Below, piece by piece: positions 6,993 to 14,011 of a stretch of 15,481 bases of DNA. Below the pieces are notes generated by a model, which was given only the letters and a program-made list of their open reading frames with translations, was not told the DNA's origin and ran no database searches. Origin of the DNA: Nostoc sp. CHAB 5834 (GTDB lineage: Bacteria; Cyanobacteriota; Cyanobacteriia; Cyanobacteriales; Nostocaceae); NCBI GenBank assembly GCA_020829485.1, contig JAIVFU010000135.1:1-15481 (forward strand), in the 5' to 3' direction. Made by a program: the position numbers and the translations under genes. Each line of letters opens with the position of its first letter. Within the stretch, counting starts at the first letter, position 1.

Positions 6993-9755
6993 ATGCAAAC
7001 TCCCGCCCTCAGCTCTGCCTCACTTGACGCGAGTCTCGCGCTACCAGACCTTCCGCCTCCTACTCTAGCAGCGCTGGACGACATTTCCGACCCCGCACAG
7101 TACCTGGAGAAGGAGCATCCGGAGGTCTTCTACCCCCCATATGTCGACCGTATTCCTTTCGTATCCTTCTCGGAGCTTGGGTGCAAAACACTCACACAGG
7201 CTCAAGAATTGGGGTACCTGTGTGTTCGTACTGCGCACTCCCGCGGGTCAGTTTCGTTCCCCGGTCTGTGGCTTCGGGCCTCCGACTGGAACCGCGTTCT
7301 GGATGTCCTTGCTGAACAAACCAAGTCTCGATTGAAGCTACGGCCCAAGCCGGGTGCTCGTTACAAAGCTTCGGGACTTGAAGAAAACGTCCGAGCGCTG
7401 GCCGTGGCTAGCGGATTGAGCTTCCGTAAAATGGCCCAGCTGCTCAGCCCCCCACTGAAACAATGGCTCGAACATAGGGATGTCACGCCTATGAGCGTGG
7501 TTACCGACTTCCTTCAATACTGGGCGCCTCTTTGGCGAGGTGTCGCCTTGAGGAAGGGCGAGTACGTGGTTGAGGGGTGGACGGTTCGTGTGAATACCGA
7601 CCAAGCGATGCTCCAAGCGCTGCTGATGGAGGACTATGCGGAGCTTGACCGGCTTCTGGGGGCCAAGTGGAAAGTGCTCCAGCAAGAAGTAGAAGCTCAC
7701 GTGGCCAAGTGGCTGCCAACCGTTCCCTCGTGGATGCCCCGCAAATTGCTCGAACGATGGGCCAAGCAGCAGGCGGCCACTCCGGCCTCCGCCCACCCTG
7801 CCGCTTCAATAGCGGAAGCGGCCGTTGCTTCCCTTGCCGTACTGAAGATGCCGAGCAAGGTGCTCAAGGCTCCGATGGGCCACATCGTGGTCACCTGGCA
7901 AGGGCAGGGGGTCTGTGTCGCCGTGGACGTAGAAAAGTTGGCTGCAAAGTTGTGGAGTCAATCGTTTTCTCCCGCGGTCAGTGATGCCCTTCACAAGGGC
8001 TTGTCCTGCCCAGAAACTGCGCCGGCTCTTCTCAGCTTGCCCGTTGAGTTTCTGGACTCCATCTCGCATCAAGCCCTCGGAGTCATCGACTCGAAGCTGA
8101 AGACATGGAAAGCTTCTGTCGCTAAGGCGAAGGACCTTTCGACGTTAGGGGACCAAGCAGCAATCGATGAGTTCTTGGGCGACGTTTTCAAGAGCGCACT
8201 AGGCCTCTACTTCGAGCCCAGCTCCCTCGACCTTCGCCTGAATCGCATCCTGGAGGACCGGTTTGCTCTGCAGGTGCGCCGCCGCCAGCTGCAGTCCCTC
8301 AAAACGGAGCTGCCCAGCCGATTGCAGGACTTCTACCCCTTGGCACGGCGGATGGGCCGAAAAATTACGTTTTTCCATGGCCCTACCAACAGTGGCAAGA
8401 CCTTCCGTGCTTTAGCCCAGTTGAAGGCAGCAGAATCTGGCGTGTACCTTGGGCCTTTGCGTTTGCTTGCTTTTGAAGTCTTCGAAAAGCTCAAGAGCGA
8501 AGGCATGCCGGTCAACCTCGTGACGGGGGAGTGGGTGCAGATGCAGGAAGATGCAAGGCACTCGTCAGCTACGGTTGAGATGGTGGACTTCCAGACCCCT
8601 ATCGACGTAGCCGTGCTGGATGAGGTTCAGATGCTTGCGGACCCTCAACGCGGAGGTGCCTGGCTGCAAGCTATGCTGGGTGTGCCCGCGCGCCACGTCA
8701 TCCTTGTAGGAGCCCCTGCTGCGCTCCCCCGCGTGCGAAAGCTGGCTGCCTATTTGGGCGAACCCCTCGAAGAGGTTGCTCTTGAACGGCTCACTCCGCT
8801 GACAACCGCAAAGTCTGTGTTCCCTGTGAAGAGCGCCGGGCCAGGAACAGCGTTTATCGTTTTTTCTCGCCGAGAGGCATTGGCCTTGGCGCAAGAGCTG
8901 CGCATCGAGCACAAAAAATCGGTGTCTGTAATCTACGGGGCACTCTCCCCCGAGGTTCGGACGGAGCAGGCCCGCATGTTTGCGGATGGAAAAAACGATG
9001 TTTTGGTGGCTACGGACGCTATCGCCATGGGGCTGAACCTTCCCATTCAGACGGTCGTGTTCACACGCTCCTCCAAGTGGAATGGCGAAGCGGAAGAACC
9101 TTTGGCGCCATCGCTAGTAGCTCAGATTGCCGGCCGAGCCGGACGATTTGGTCTCAAAGAGGAGGGGGTCGTAGCTGCATTGGACGGGCGCATCCTGAAC
9201 TATGTAACGGCCAGTCTGGGAGCCGGGCCTGAGCCTCTGCCGAATAAGTTGCCCGTGGGCATCTCTCCACCGCTTGCTCAGACGATTTCCCAGCACACCA
9301 ACCTGGAAAAGCTGGAGGCGGTATTGACGTTCTTTCAAAAACACATTGTTCTGGAAGACTGGGCAGTGTCCACCGTTACGGCCGATGAAGTGCGGATGGC
9401 TCACTACCTCGATAGCCACCCTCTCTCTTTCTCGGACAGGCTTTCATTGCTTCACGCCCCTGCCTTTCACCAGGAGATGATGTCTCCAATGTTTGAAGTG
9501 CTGGTGCAGTGCCTGGTTGCACAGAAAAAGGACAACATGCAGTGGATTGAGTACCCCACCGTTGCAGCACCCTTGGAAAACCTCGAAGGCACGGTCAGGG
9601 ACCTTACCTTGTACTGCTGGATGCACTATAGGCATCCCAACCTCTTTCCGAAATTAGAAGCTGCCCGGACACGACTTCGGGAGGCAAATGAGTTCATAAA
9701 TGCGGCATTGACCCGCCCAATCAAGGCATCTGCCTCAAGCAAGAACAAGAGCTAG
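6993..9755 (+). CDS. Suv3-like ATP-dependent RNA helicase
   Basis: This is a superfamily 2 helicase of the Suv3 type (mitochondrial and bacterial RNA helicases that unwind RNA, partner of exoribonucleases in mitochondria). The ATG at 6993 gives 920 residues; GGAGG lies 16 bases upstream, so the start is not certain, and an in-frame TTG at 6939 is possible. The helicase core begins near residue 455: motif I GPTNSGKT (463-470), YLGPLRLLAFEVFEKL (family: GPLRLLA.E), NLVTGEW, motif II DEVQ (543-546), DPQRGGAW, LTPL, VIYGALSPEVRTEQA, LVATDAIAMGLNLP, and motif VI QIAGRAGRF (711-719). All are intact. The C-terminal 200 residues occupy the place of the Suv3 C-terminal domain. Residues 1-450 match nothing I know; they include FYPPYVDRIPF and long helical stretches. 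It lies alone on its strand and is followed by a hairpin at 9769-9798. Confidence 0.93.
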   Translation: MQTPALSSASLDASLALPDLPPPTLAALDDISDPAQYLEKEHPEVFYPPYVDRIPFVSFSELGCKTLTQAQELGYLCVRTAHSRGSVSFPGLWLRASDWNRVLDVLAEQTKSRLKLRPKPGARYKASGLEENVRALAVASGLSFRKMAQLLSPPLKQWLEHRDVTPMSVVTDFLQYWAPLWRGVALRKGEYVVEGWTVRVNTDQAMLQALLMEDYAELDRLLGAKWKVLQQEVEAHVAKWLPTVPSWMPRKLLERWAKQQAATPASAHPAASIAEAAVASLAVLKMPSKVLKAPMGHIVVTWQGQGVCVAVDVEKLAAKLWSQSFSPAVSDALHKGLSCPETAPALLSLPVEFLDSISHQALGVIDSKLKTWKASVAKAKDLSTLGDQAAIDEFLGDVFKSALGLYFEPSSLDLRLNRILEDRFALQVRRRQLQSLKTELPSRLQDFYPLARRMGRKITFFHGPTNSGKTFRALAQLKAAESGVYLGPLRLLAFEVFEKLKSEGMPVNLVTGEWVQMQEDARHSSATVEMVDFQTPIDVAVLDEVQMLADPQRGGAWLQAMLGVPARHVILVGAPAALPRVRKLAAYLGEPLEEVALERLTPLTTAKSVFPVKSAGPGTAFIVFSRREALALAQELRIEHKKSVSVIYGALSPEVRTEQARMFADGKNDVLVATDAIAMGLNLPIQTVVFTRSSKWNGEAEEPLAPSLVAQIAGRAGRFGLKEEGVVAALDGRILNYVTASLGAGPEPLPNKLPVGISPPLAQTISQHTNLEKLEAVLTFFQKHIVLEDWAVSTVTADEVRMAHYLDSHPLSFSDRLSLLHAPAFHQEMMSPMFEVLVQCLVAQKKDNMQWIEYPTVAAPLENLEGTVRDLTLYCWMHYRHPNLFPKLEAARTRLREANEFINAALTRPIKASASSKNKS

Positions 9756-9768
9756 AAGAACAAATGAA

Positions 9769-9798
9769 AGCCTGCCAGATATTGAACTCTGGCAGGCT
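9769..9798. terminator. Convergent hairpin terminator
   Basis: AGCCTGCCAGA (9769-9779) pairs perfectly with TCTGGCAGGCT (9788-9798) around an 8-base loop. It sits between the helicase stop at 9755 and the convergent minus-strand gene that ends at 9806. A T-rich stretch (TTTCATTTG) follows on the minus strand; the plus side lacks a T run. Confidence 0.75.
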
Positions 9799-9805
9799 GA
9801 TTAAA

Positions 9806-10144
9806 TCAAAAAAGCGACTGTTGTATCGGCTCAGCGGCAATAAGGGAGGGAGGGGGCCCTTCGAGCAGTTCGACGATAAAGTCGACGTGGCAGTCCTTCG
9901 GTTTGCACCAGCAACCCAGTCTCAGTCCTCTCAGTTCCTCAATGTCTGCCAACAAAGCAGGTTGAGTGAGAAGCCAAGCCCGGTACTTAGCAATGACTTG
10001 TGCCCGATTCCCGTCAACGCCCTCTCGAAAAGGGTTGCGCCACTTACTGGCAGGATAGCCAGGCATGGCCCTGCCCATGTAAACGTCAAATTCTTCATAC
10101 TTGACGTTGACGGCGCGGGTTCTTTGGGTCAGCTCGATGAACAT
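9806..10144 (-). CDS. DUF4326 domain protein
   Basis: A 112-residue protein of the DUF4326 type, whose function is unknown. The family pattern is visible: VYMGRAMPGYPASKWRNPF (residues 21-39), GVDGNRAQVIAKYRAWL (42-58), ELRGLRLGCWC (70-80) and KPKDCHVDFI (81-90). Cys78, Cys80, Cys85 and His86 form the conserved cysteine/histidine cluster and could bind metal. Such proteins are common on phages and plasmids. The ATG at 10144 overlaps the last 16 bases of the upstream lipoprotein gene, so translation is probably coupled; there is no separate Shine-Dalgarno site. The hairpin at 9769-9798 ends the unit. Confidence 0.85.
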   Translation of the reverse strand: MFIELTQRTRAVNVKYEEFDVYMGRAMPGYPASKWRNPFREGVDGNRAQVIAKYRAWLLTQPALLADIEELRGLRLGCWCKPKDCHVDFIVELLEGPPPSLIAAEPIQQSLF

Positions 10145-10419
10145 GAAACGTTAGTGGCAATCCACGGAGGGAGTTGGGTCGAGCCAGTTTTGCGTAGTTG
10201 AACTAAACAGGTTGTCTTTCCATCGGGGCTGTGGGATTCCACCTTTGCATTGGACCCTGTGACGGTGGCTTTTAGAGAAGCTGGGGATTCTGCTCCCGGC
10301 CTAGCTTTTAGGATTTCCTGCAGGGCGATTCGTTTTGCCGAATCTTCGGGACTATCAGCGCCTGTGCAAGCTGATACGGCTATCCCCACTACGAGCGCTG
10401 TCGCCAAAAATGGATTCAT
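10129..10419 (-). CDS. Small putative lipoprotein, 96 aa
   Basis: The N-terminus MNPFLATALVVGIAVSAC is a hydrophobic segment ending in a lipobox (AVSAC, lipid-carrying Cys18), so the mature protein should be membrane-anchored through lipid. The n-region has no lysine or arginine, which is unusual for a signal peptide. The mature part, about 78 residues, is polar. It contains two later cysteines (in TTCLVQL and NVSCSSS) that could form a disulfide in the periplasm. AGGA lies 7 bases before the ATG, a good site. A TATACT -10 box is found 30 bases upstream on the minus strand (10454-10449). It overlaps the DUF4326 gene by 16 bases. The function is unknown. Confidence 0.75.
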   Translation of the reverse strand: MNPFLATALVVGIAVSACTGADSPEDSAKRIALQEILKARPGAESPASLKATVTGSNAKVESHSPDGKTTCLVQLRKTGSTQLPPWIATNVSCSSS

Positions 10420-10448
10420 CGTAATTTCCTAGAGAATTTGTTGTGTTC

Positions 10449-10454
10449 AGTATA
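10449..10454 (-). promoter_or_regulatory. -10 box for the lipoprotein gene
   Basis: TATACT on the minus strand lies 30 bases upstream of the ATG at 10419. No good -35 is visible. It shares the 108-base divergent region 10420-10527 with the plus-strand box at 10473-10483. Confidence 0.35.
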
Positions 10455-10472
10455 GGCTTTCGTTTAAAACGG

Positions 10473-10483
10473 CGGTAGCTATA
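10473..10483 (+). promoter_or_regulatory. CGGTAGCTATA promoter-like box, copy 1
   Basis: The 11-base sequence CGGTAGCTATA occurs here, 44 bases before the ATG at 10528, and again at 12482-12492, 45 bases before the ATG at 12538. It extends to TATACA here, a fair -10. It probably marks a shared promoter type. Confidence 0.45.
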
Positions 10484-10527
10484 CAGACTGTTATCGCTTC
10501 TAAATTTTCAACAAACTTCCGACAGCA

Positions 10528-10896
10528 ATGAAAAAATCCGCCGTTATCCGTTTTGCCGCAATGGCCGCCCTGGCCCTCAGCTCCGCAGTTAGCGTTGCTC
10601 AGGCCACCCCCACACCCGGTCCCGGTCCTGGCCCCGGAGTCTCTGCCCGACCTGCATCCGCTCCTGTGATGTCTGCAGAGCAGTTCAAGACGCTCAAAGA
10701 AAACATCCTGGGAAATATGAAGCAACGCGCAGAGATGCTCGAAAAGGAACGCGCTTGTGTGCAGAAGACTAAGGGGCCAGAAGACCTGAAGAACTGCCAG
10801 AACGAGATGCGAGCCGCCCGTCAGGCTCTCCAAAAGGCCAATGAAGACCGAACGCCCAAGGGCCCCGCACCCGTGACGCCCACCCCTGCAAAGTAA
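10528..10896 (+). CDS. Exported coiled-coil protein, 122 aa
   Basis: The N-terminus MKKSAVIRFAAMAALALSS is a standard Sec signal peptide, with probable cleavage after AQA near residue 26. The mature part begins with a proline/glycine repeat (TPTPGPGPGPG), then a helical, coiled-coil-like region of about 65 residues from MSAEQF to NEDRTP, with two cysteines (in ERACVQ and KNCQNE) that could pair in the periplasm. A proline-rich tail ends in TPTPAK. It is likely periplasmic. No enzyme motif is seen. The start lacks a clear Shine-Dalgarno site, but the signal peptide supports it. A CGGTAGCTATA box lies 44 bases upstream, and a strong terminator follows at 10915-10945. Confidence 0.8.
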   Translation: MKKSAVIRFAAMAALALSSAVSVAQATPTPGPGPGPGVSARPASAPVMSAEQFKTLKENILGNMKQRAEMLEKERACVQKTKGPEDLKNCQNEMRAARQALQKANEDRTPKGPAPVTPTPAK

Positions 10897-10914
10897 CGCC
10901 TCTCGTCAACTCCT

Positions 10915-10945
10915 AAGCCCCGATTTGTCGGGGCTTTTGCTTTAG
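10915..10945 (+). terminator. Rho-independent terminator
   Basis: AAGCCCCGA (10915-10923) pairs with TCGGGGCTT (10928-10936) around TTTG and is followed by TTTTGCTTT. It ends the exported protein gene at 10896. Confidence 0.9.
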
Positions 10946-10963
10946 AAACAGTCCTTCTTGTTT

Positions 10964-10974
10964 CGGTTTCTATA
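10964..10974 (+). promoter_or_regulatory. CGGTTTCTATA promoter-like box
   Basis: This 11-base sequence differs from the CGGTAGCTATA boxes at 10473 and 12482 by two bases. It extends to TATACG as a possible -10 and lies 30 bases before the methyltransferase ATG. Confidence 0.35.
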
Positions 10975-11004
10975 CGACTCATAGGAACCCTAAAGGAAAC
11001 AGAT

Positions 11005-12417
11005 ATGCTGTCTATCTCTAAGATTTTGACATTAACGAAGCACCGTGGAAGTTCACGGTTTTGGACTTCAGGCCACGCACCAGAGCGGAGTGGTTTTGAA
11101 CCTGGGCGCAAATTCAAGTTGAGCAATCACGGGAATGGCGTGTTGCTGGAACTGGACGAAAACGGCAACCGTACGGTTTCCGTCAAGGTCCGCTCCAACG
11201 GGTCTCAAGCCGCCATCATCGACATCAACAACGACGAAGACCTCGCACCCCTGGTGGGAGTCGAAGCTGTTCGGGTGGTGTTCGGTGAAGGAAAGGTATT
11301 CATCACGCCTTTGGCATCGGAAGCTCGGCGCCAACGACGGCTGTCACGGTTGCTGCACAAGCTCAAGGAGGGCCTTCCGCTCCGTACGGTGGGACTTGCT
11401 GCCGGCGGCGGAGTGCTTAGCCATGCGGTTCACGCAGGGCTGCACGATGCAGGACTGAAACCTGAACTGCATGCCCACAACGAAATTCGTGAAGACCTGT
11501 GTGACCACGCACTGGAAAACAACGACATCGTCACCCCTAAGACCCAGATTCTCAACATGCCGCTGCAGGAGCTTGCATTCGACGATGCGGTCCTGAAGCT
11601 GGTTGGAGAGTGCGATGTGCTGGACTTGGGTTTGCCTTGTTCCGGAGCCTCAGTCGCCGGCCGAGCAAAGCGTCGACTGGAAATGCCTGAAGAGCATCCG
11701 GACGTAGGTCACTTGGTCGTTGGTGCGCTGTGCTTGATTGCAAAGCTCAATCCGGCAGTAGTGATTTTTGAGAATGTTCCGCCCTACGGTCGTTCAGCCA
11801 GTGCAGCTCTGATTCGTCAGCAGCTTCGGGACCTGGGCTACGAAACCCACGAGCGGATGCTTTTTGGGCCGGACTTCGGTGCCCTTGAGGCACGGGAGCG
11901 CTGGAGTTTGACTGCGGTTACCCGCGGCATTCCCTTTGACCTGAGCACTCTTGACGTGCCCGGTCCATCAGGGCAGACGGTGGGGGACCTCTTGGACCCG
12001 CCTGAGAAGGTGGAGAGCCGTTGGTCGGAGATGAAGGGGTTGAAGGATAAACAAGTTCGGGACCTCGAAGCCGGCAAGGGCTTCAGAATGCAGGTTTACA
12101 CCGGCAGTGAGTCCACCATCAATACCCTCACAAAGGGTATTGCAAAGAACCGTTCCACAGACCCCAAAATTCAGCATCCTACCAACCCGGATTTGCTCCG
12201 CGTACCAACGGCTGAAGAGCATGCTAGGTATAAGGGAGTACCGCTTCAGCTCATCTCCAACCTTAGTCAAACCATTGCACATGAGCTGCTGGGCCAAGGC
12301 ATCATCTACAACACGTTCCGCTGCCTTGCAAAACATGTAGGGCTGGAGCTGAAGAAGTGGGTATCGGAGGGTAACCAGACGGCACTCCCTGCATATCAAT
12401 TTAAGGTCGCTGCCTAG
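11005..12417 (+). CDS. DNA (cytosine-5) methyltransferase, orphan
   Basis: This 470-residue enzyme should transfer a methyl group from S-adenosylmethionine to C5 of cytosine in DNA. The ATG at 11005 has AAGGA 7 bases upstream. The C5 motifs are in order: motif I region TVGLAAGGGVLSHAVHAGL (about 128-146), motif IV LGLPCSGAS with catalytic Cys212, motif VI IFENVPP (Glu256-Asn257-Val258), motif VIII-like EARERWSL, and a motif X-like LLGQGI near the C-terminus. Residues 1-105 form an extra beta-rich domain (SGFEPGRKFKLSNHG, TVSVKVRS, VRVVFGEGKVFITPL), which from memory is also seen on phage and plasmid cytosine methylases. No restriction endonuclase is nearby, so it is an orphan that may protect the element's DNA or control genes. 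The target site cannot be read from sequence. Confidence 0.92.
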   Translation: MLSISKILTLTKHRGSSRFWTSGHAPERSGFEPGRKFKLSNHGNGVLLELDENGNRTVSVKVRSNGSQAAIIDINNDEDLAPLVGVEAVRVVFGEGKVFITPLASEARRQRRLSRLLHKLKEGLPLRTVGLAAGGGVLSHAVHAGLHDAGLKPELHAHNEIREDLCDHALENNDIVTPKTQILNMPLQELAFDDAVLKLVGECDVLDLGLPCSGASVAGRAKRRLEMPEEHPDVGHLVVGALCLIAKLNPAVVIFENVPPYGRSASAALIRQQLRDLGYETHERMLFGPDFGALEARERWSLTAVTRGIPFDLSTLDVPGPSGQTVGDLLDPPEKVESRWSEMKGLKDKQVRDLEAGKGFRMQVYTGSESTINTLTKGIAKNRSTDPKIQHPTNPDLLRVPTAEEHARYKGVPLQLISNLSQTIAHELLGQGIIYNTFRCLAKHVGLELKKWVSEGNQTALPAYQFKVAA

Positions 12418-12436
12418 TATCTGCGACTGATTCTCT

Positions 12437-12466
12437 AAAGTGACTGCTATGCAGTCACTTTTTTTT
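12437..12466 (+). terminator. Rho-independent terminator of the methyltransferase
   Basis: AAAGTGACTGC (12437-12447) and GCAGTCACTTT (12451-12461) form a perfect 11-bp stem around TAT, followed by a run of T to 12466. Confidence 0.93.
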
Positions 12467-12494
12467 GCGCCCATACAAACTCGGTAGCTATAAG
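12465..12494 (+). promoter_or_regulatory. Promoter of the outer-membrane protein gene
   Basis: TTGCGC (12465-12470) and TATAAG (12489-12494) are separated by 18 bases and form a moderate sigma70-type promoter. It contains the second copy of CGGTAGCTATA (12482-12492) and starts inside the T run of the preceding terminator. Confidence 0.5.
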
Positions 12495-12537
12495 TTTTGT
12501 ACCGCCACAATGTGTGCTGGCGGTGATTGGAGAAGAA

Positions 12538-13065
12538 ATGAAGAAATTGATTGCAATTGCAGTGCTGGGTTTGGGCCTTGTGGGAGCCGCTTCGGCACAA
12601 CAGTTTTACGGTGGCGTCAGTGTGGCCGCACAAAGCATGCAAACCTCGGCCGCAGAACAAGGACTGGACAACCTGGAGCGTCGGGGTGAAGGCCTGAAAG
12701 TGACCGCGGGCTACGATATTACCCCTCAAGTAGGCTTCGAGCTTGCTTACCAAAGCGCCAACGGCTCCTCTGCCGGTGTGTCTGGCGTCAACGTGGGTAT
12801 CGACACCCGAGCCCTGTCTCTTGCCGGTATTGGCAAGTTCCAGATTGCTCCGAAGTGGGACGGCACCGCTAAGCTGGGTATCGCCCGCACGACCTTTGAC
12901 CTGGGCGCAACGGCATCCGCTACCGACCTTGTGTTTGGCCTAGGCGTCTCGTACGCGTTGACGAAGAAGGTGTCCATCCGCACGGAGTGGGAGCAATTCC
13001 GAAACTTCGGTGGGCTCGATATCCCCGTTAACCAAGTCTCGGTTGGGACCTTTTACCGCTTCTAA
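12538..13065 (+). CDS. Small outer-membrane beta-barrel protein
   Basis: The 175-residue product starts at the ATG at 12538, with GGAG 5 bases upstream; an earlier in-frame GTG at 12514 would only add residues before the signal peptide. MKKLIAIAVLGLGLVGAASA is a clear Sec signal peptide, cleaved before QQFYGG. The mature 155 residues alternate polar and non-polar positions in strand-like stretches with glycine turns (YGGVSVAAQ, GLKVTAGYDITPQVGFELAY, DLVFGLGVSYAL, VSIRTEWEQF). The chain ends in VSVGTFYRF, whose terminal phenylalanine is the BAM-complex recognition signal of outer-membrane barrels. The size suits an eight-stranded OmpA/OmpX-like or OMP_b-brl barrel. Its role is not known; such proteins on mobile elements can alter adhesion, serum resistance or phage receptors. 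Confidence 0.87.
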   Translation: MKKLIAIAVLGLGLVGAASAQQFYGGVSVAAQSMQTSAAEQGLDNLERRGEGLKVTAGYDITPQVGFELAYQSANGSSAGVSGVNVGIDTRALSLAGIGKFQIAPKWDGTAKLGIARTTFDLGATASATDLVFGLGVSYALTKKVSIRTEWEQFRNFGGLDIPVNQVSVGTFYRF

Positions 13066-13082
13066 GCGTTGCTTACCTATAG

Positions 13083-13109
13083 ACAACAGCCGTCTTGTAC
13101 GGCTGTTGT
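13083..13109 (+). terminator. Hairpin after the barrel gene
   Basis: ACAACAGCCGT (13083-13093) pairs perfectly with ACGGCTGTTGT (13099-13109) around CTTGT. Only AATTT follows, so the T tract is poor, but the place, 18 bases after the stop, fits a terminator. Confidence 0.7.
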
Positions 13110-13156
13110 AATTTAGCGACAAGAAGTCTCAGATTAAACTTTTTACGCAACAAGGC

Positions 13157-13184
13157 TTGCTGTCTAAACTTTTTGGTGTAGAAT
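13157..13184 (+). promoter_or_regulatory. Possible promoter upstream of a short ORF and the tRNA array
   Basis: TTGCTG (13157-13162) and TAGAAT (13179-13184) are spaced by 16 bases. The spacer holds the second copy of a direct repeat TAAACTTTTT (13135-13144 and 13165-13174). A further TATAAA lies at 13215-13220. Either could drive the short ORF at 13299 or a longer transcript into the tRNAs. Confidence 0.4.
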
Positions 13185-13298
13185 TCATCACATCAGCAAA
13201 ATAATTAGCAAACGTATAAAATCGTACGCTAGACCTGATACATCGCATCGCTGACCCGCGAACAAGAGGTCGGCACTGAACTAACCACGGAGCTTGAA

Positions 13299-13493
13299 AT
13301 GTCGTTGACAACAGCAGCAGCAAACATGTCGGCCCGACTGAATACAGTCGGAGTGGTTAGCTTCGTCCCCGCGAATCCTTGCAATATTCCGTCGATTAAT
13401 CCGGCGGGTACACATAAAGCAAGGGCGTCGCATAAGGCGATTTCGACCAAATCGAATTCGACCTTTGGTTTCAATAAACCAAACCACGCCTAA
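13299..13493 (+). CDS. Short candidate ORF ahead of the tRNA array, 64 aa
   Basis: The ATG at 13299 has GGAG 6 bases upstream, a good ribosome-binding site. The 64-residue product starts MSLTTAAANMSARLNTV, is basic and rich in serine, asparagine and threonine, and resembles nothing I know. There is no signal peptide. The last codons overlap a hairpin (TTGGTTT/AAACCAA, 13465-13482), which could act as an attenuator or terminator. It may be a real small protein, a leader peptide or chance. Confidence 0.4.
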   Translation: MSLTTAAANMSARLNTVGVVSFVPANPCNIPSINPAGTHKARASHKAISTKSNSTFGFNKPNHA

Positions 13494-13831
13494 TCCCCAA
13501 AAGCTCTGCTCCGAAGTTATCGGGCACTGTTGGCAGCCGCAGATACCCGGCTCCGGAAGCGTACAGCCGTCATTCGTGGCCATCATGCCTAAAATGCCGT
13601 CTGCAGCTCACCGCAAAGTCGGTTTTGGATTCGGCGTATTGCTGTACCCAAAAACTACTTTGGAGTGAGTTGTCGCTTCTCCGAGTAATCGGAAAGCTCA
13701 TTAAAAATTGATAAGCAGAATCACTCCTGAAATCAGGAGATTGAGACTGCTTTGTTAACAGGGCACTATTAACCCATTGAGGGCATAGAGTGTTGTTCAC
13801 AAAGTAGTTTTAGGTTCATAGAATTCCTTGC
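13494..13831 (+). other. Non-coding stretch before the tRNA array, with hairpins
   Basis: No convincing gene is seen. It holds hairpins CCGA-GTAA-TCGG (13681-13692) and CTCCTG-AAAT-CAGGAG (13724-13738), and an AT-rich end next to the first tRNA. It may be the leader of the tRNA transcript or hold a small RNA. I see no repeats or attachment site. Confidence 0.4.
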
Positions 13832-13904
13832 TGGCCGATAGCTCAGTTGGTAGAGCAAACGACTGTTAATGGTTGCGTCGCTGGTTCGAACTCAGCTTGG
13901 CCAG
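13832..13904 (+). tRNA. tRNA-Asn (GTT), copy 1, anticodon stem imperfect
   Basis: The acceptor TGGCCGA pairs with TTGGCCA, the D-arm is GCTC/GAGC, and the anticodon loop CTGTTAA carries GTT. The anticodon stem AACGA/TGGTT has a G-G mismatch. The T-arm is GCTGG/TCAGC with loop TTCGAAC. The discriminator is G and CCA is not encoded. The acceptor helix can continue outwards by 8 bp (TTCCTTGC at 13824-13831 with GCAAGGAA at 13904-13911). Confidence 0.88.
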
Positions 13905-13936
13905 CAAGGAAATTTAGAAGATTTAGCATTTTTTGC

Positions 13937-14011
13937 TGGCTAGTAGCTCAGTTTTGGTAGAGTGGACGGCTGTTAACCGTTAGGTCGCTGGTTCGAACCC
14001 AGCCTGGCCAG
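13937..14011 (+). tRNA. tRNA-Asn (GTT), copy 2
   Basis: The acceptor is TGGCTAG/CTGGCCA, and the anticodon stem GACGG/CCGTT closes a CTGTTAA loop with GTT. The T-arm GCTGG/CCAGC is perfect. The D-loop is two bases longer than in copy 1. The discriminator is G and CCA is not encoded. Flanks TTTTTGC (13930-13936) and GCAAAAA (14011-14017) extend the acceptor helix by 7 bp. It is better paired than copy 1. Confidence 0.92.

Noticed and set aside
11968..12753. A 261-codon open frame on the minus strand
   Set aside because: It covers the 3' part of the methyltransferase, a terminator and the start of the barrel gene on the other strand, and shows no domain or ribosome site.
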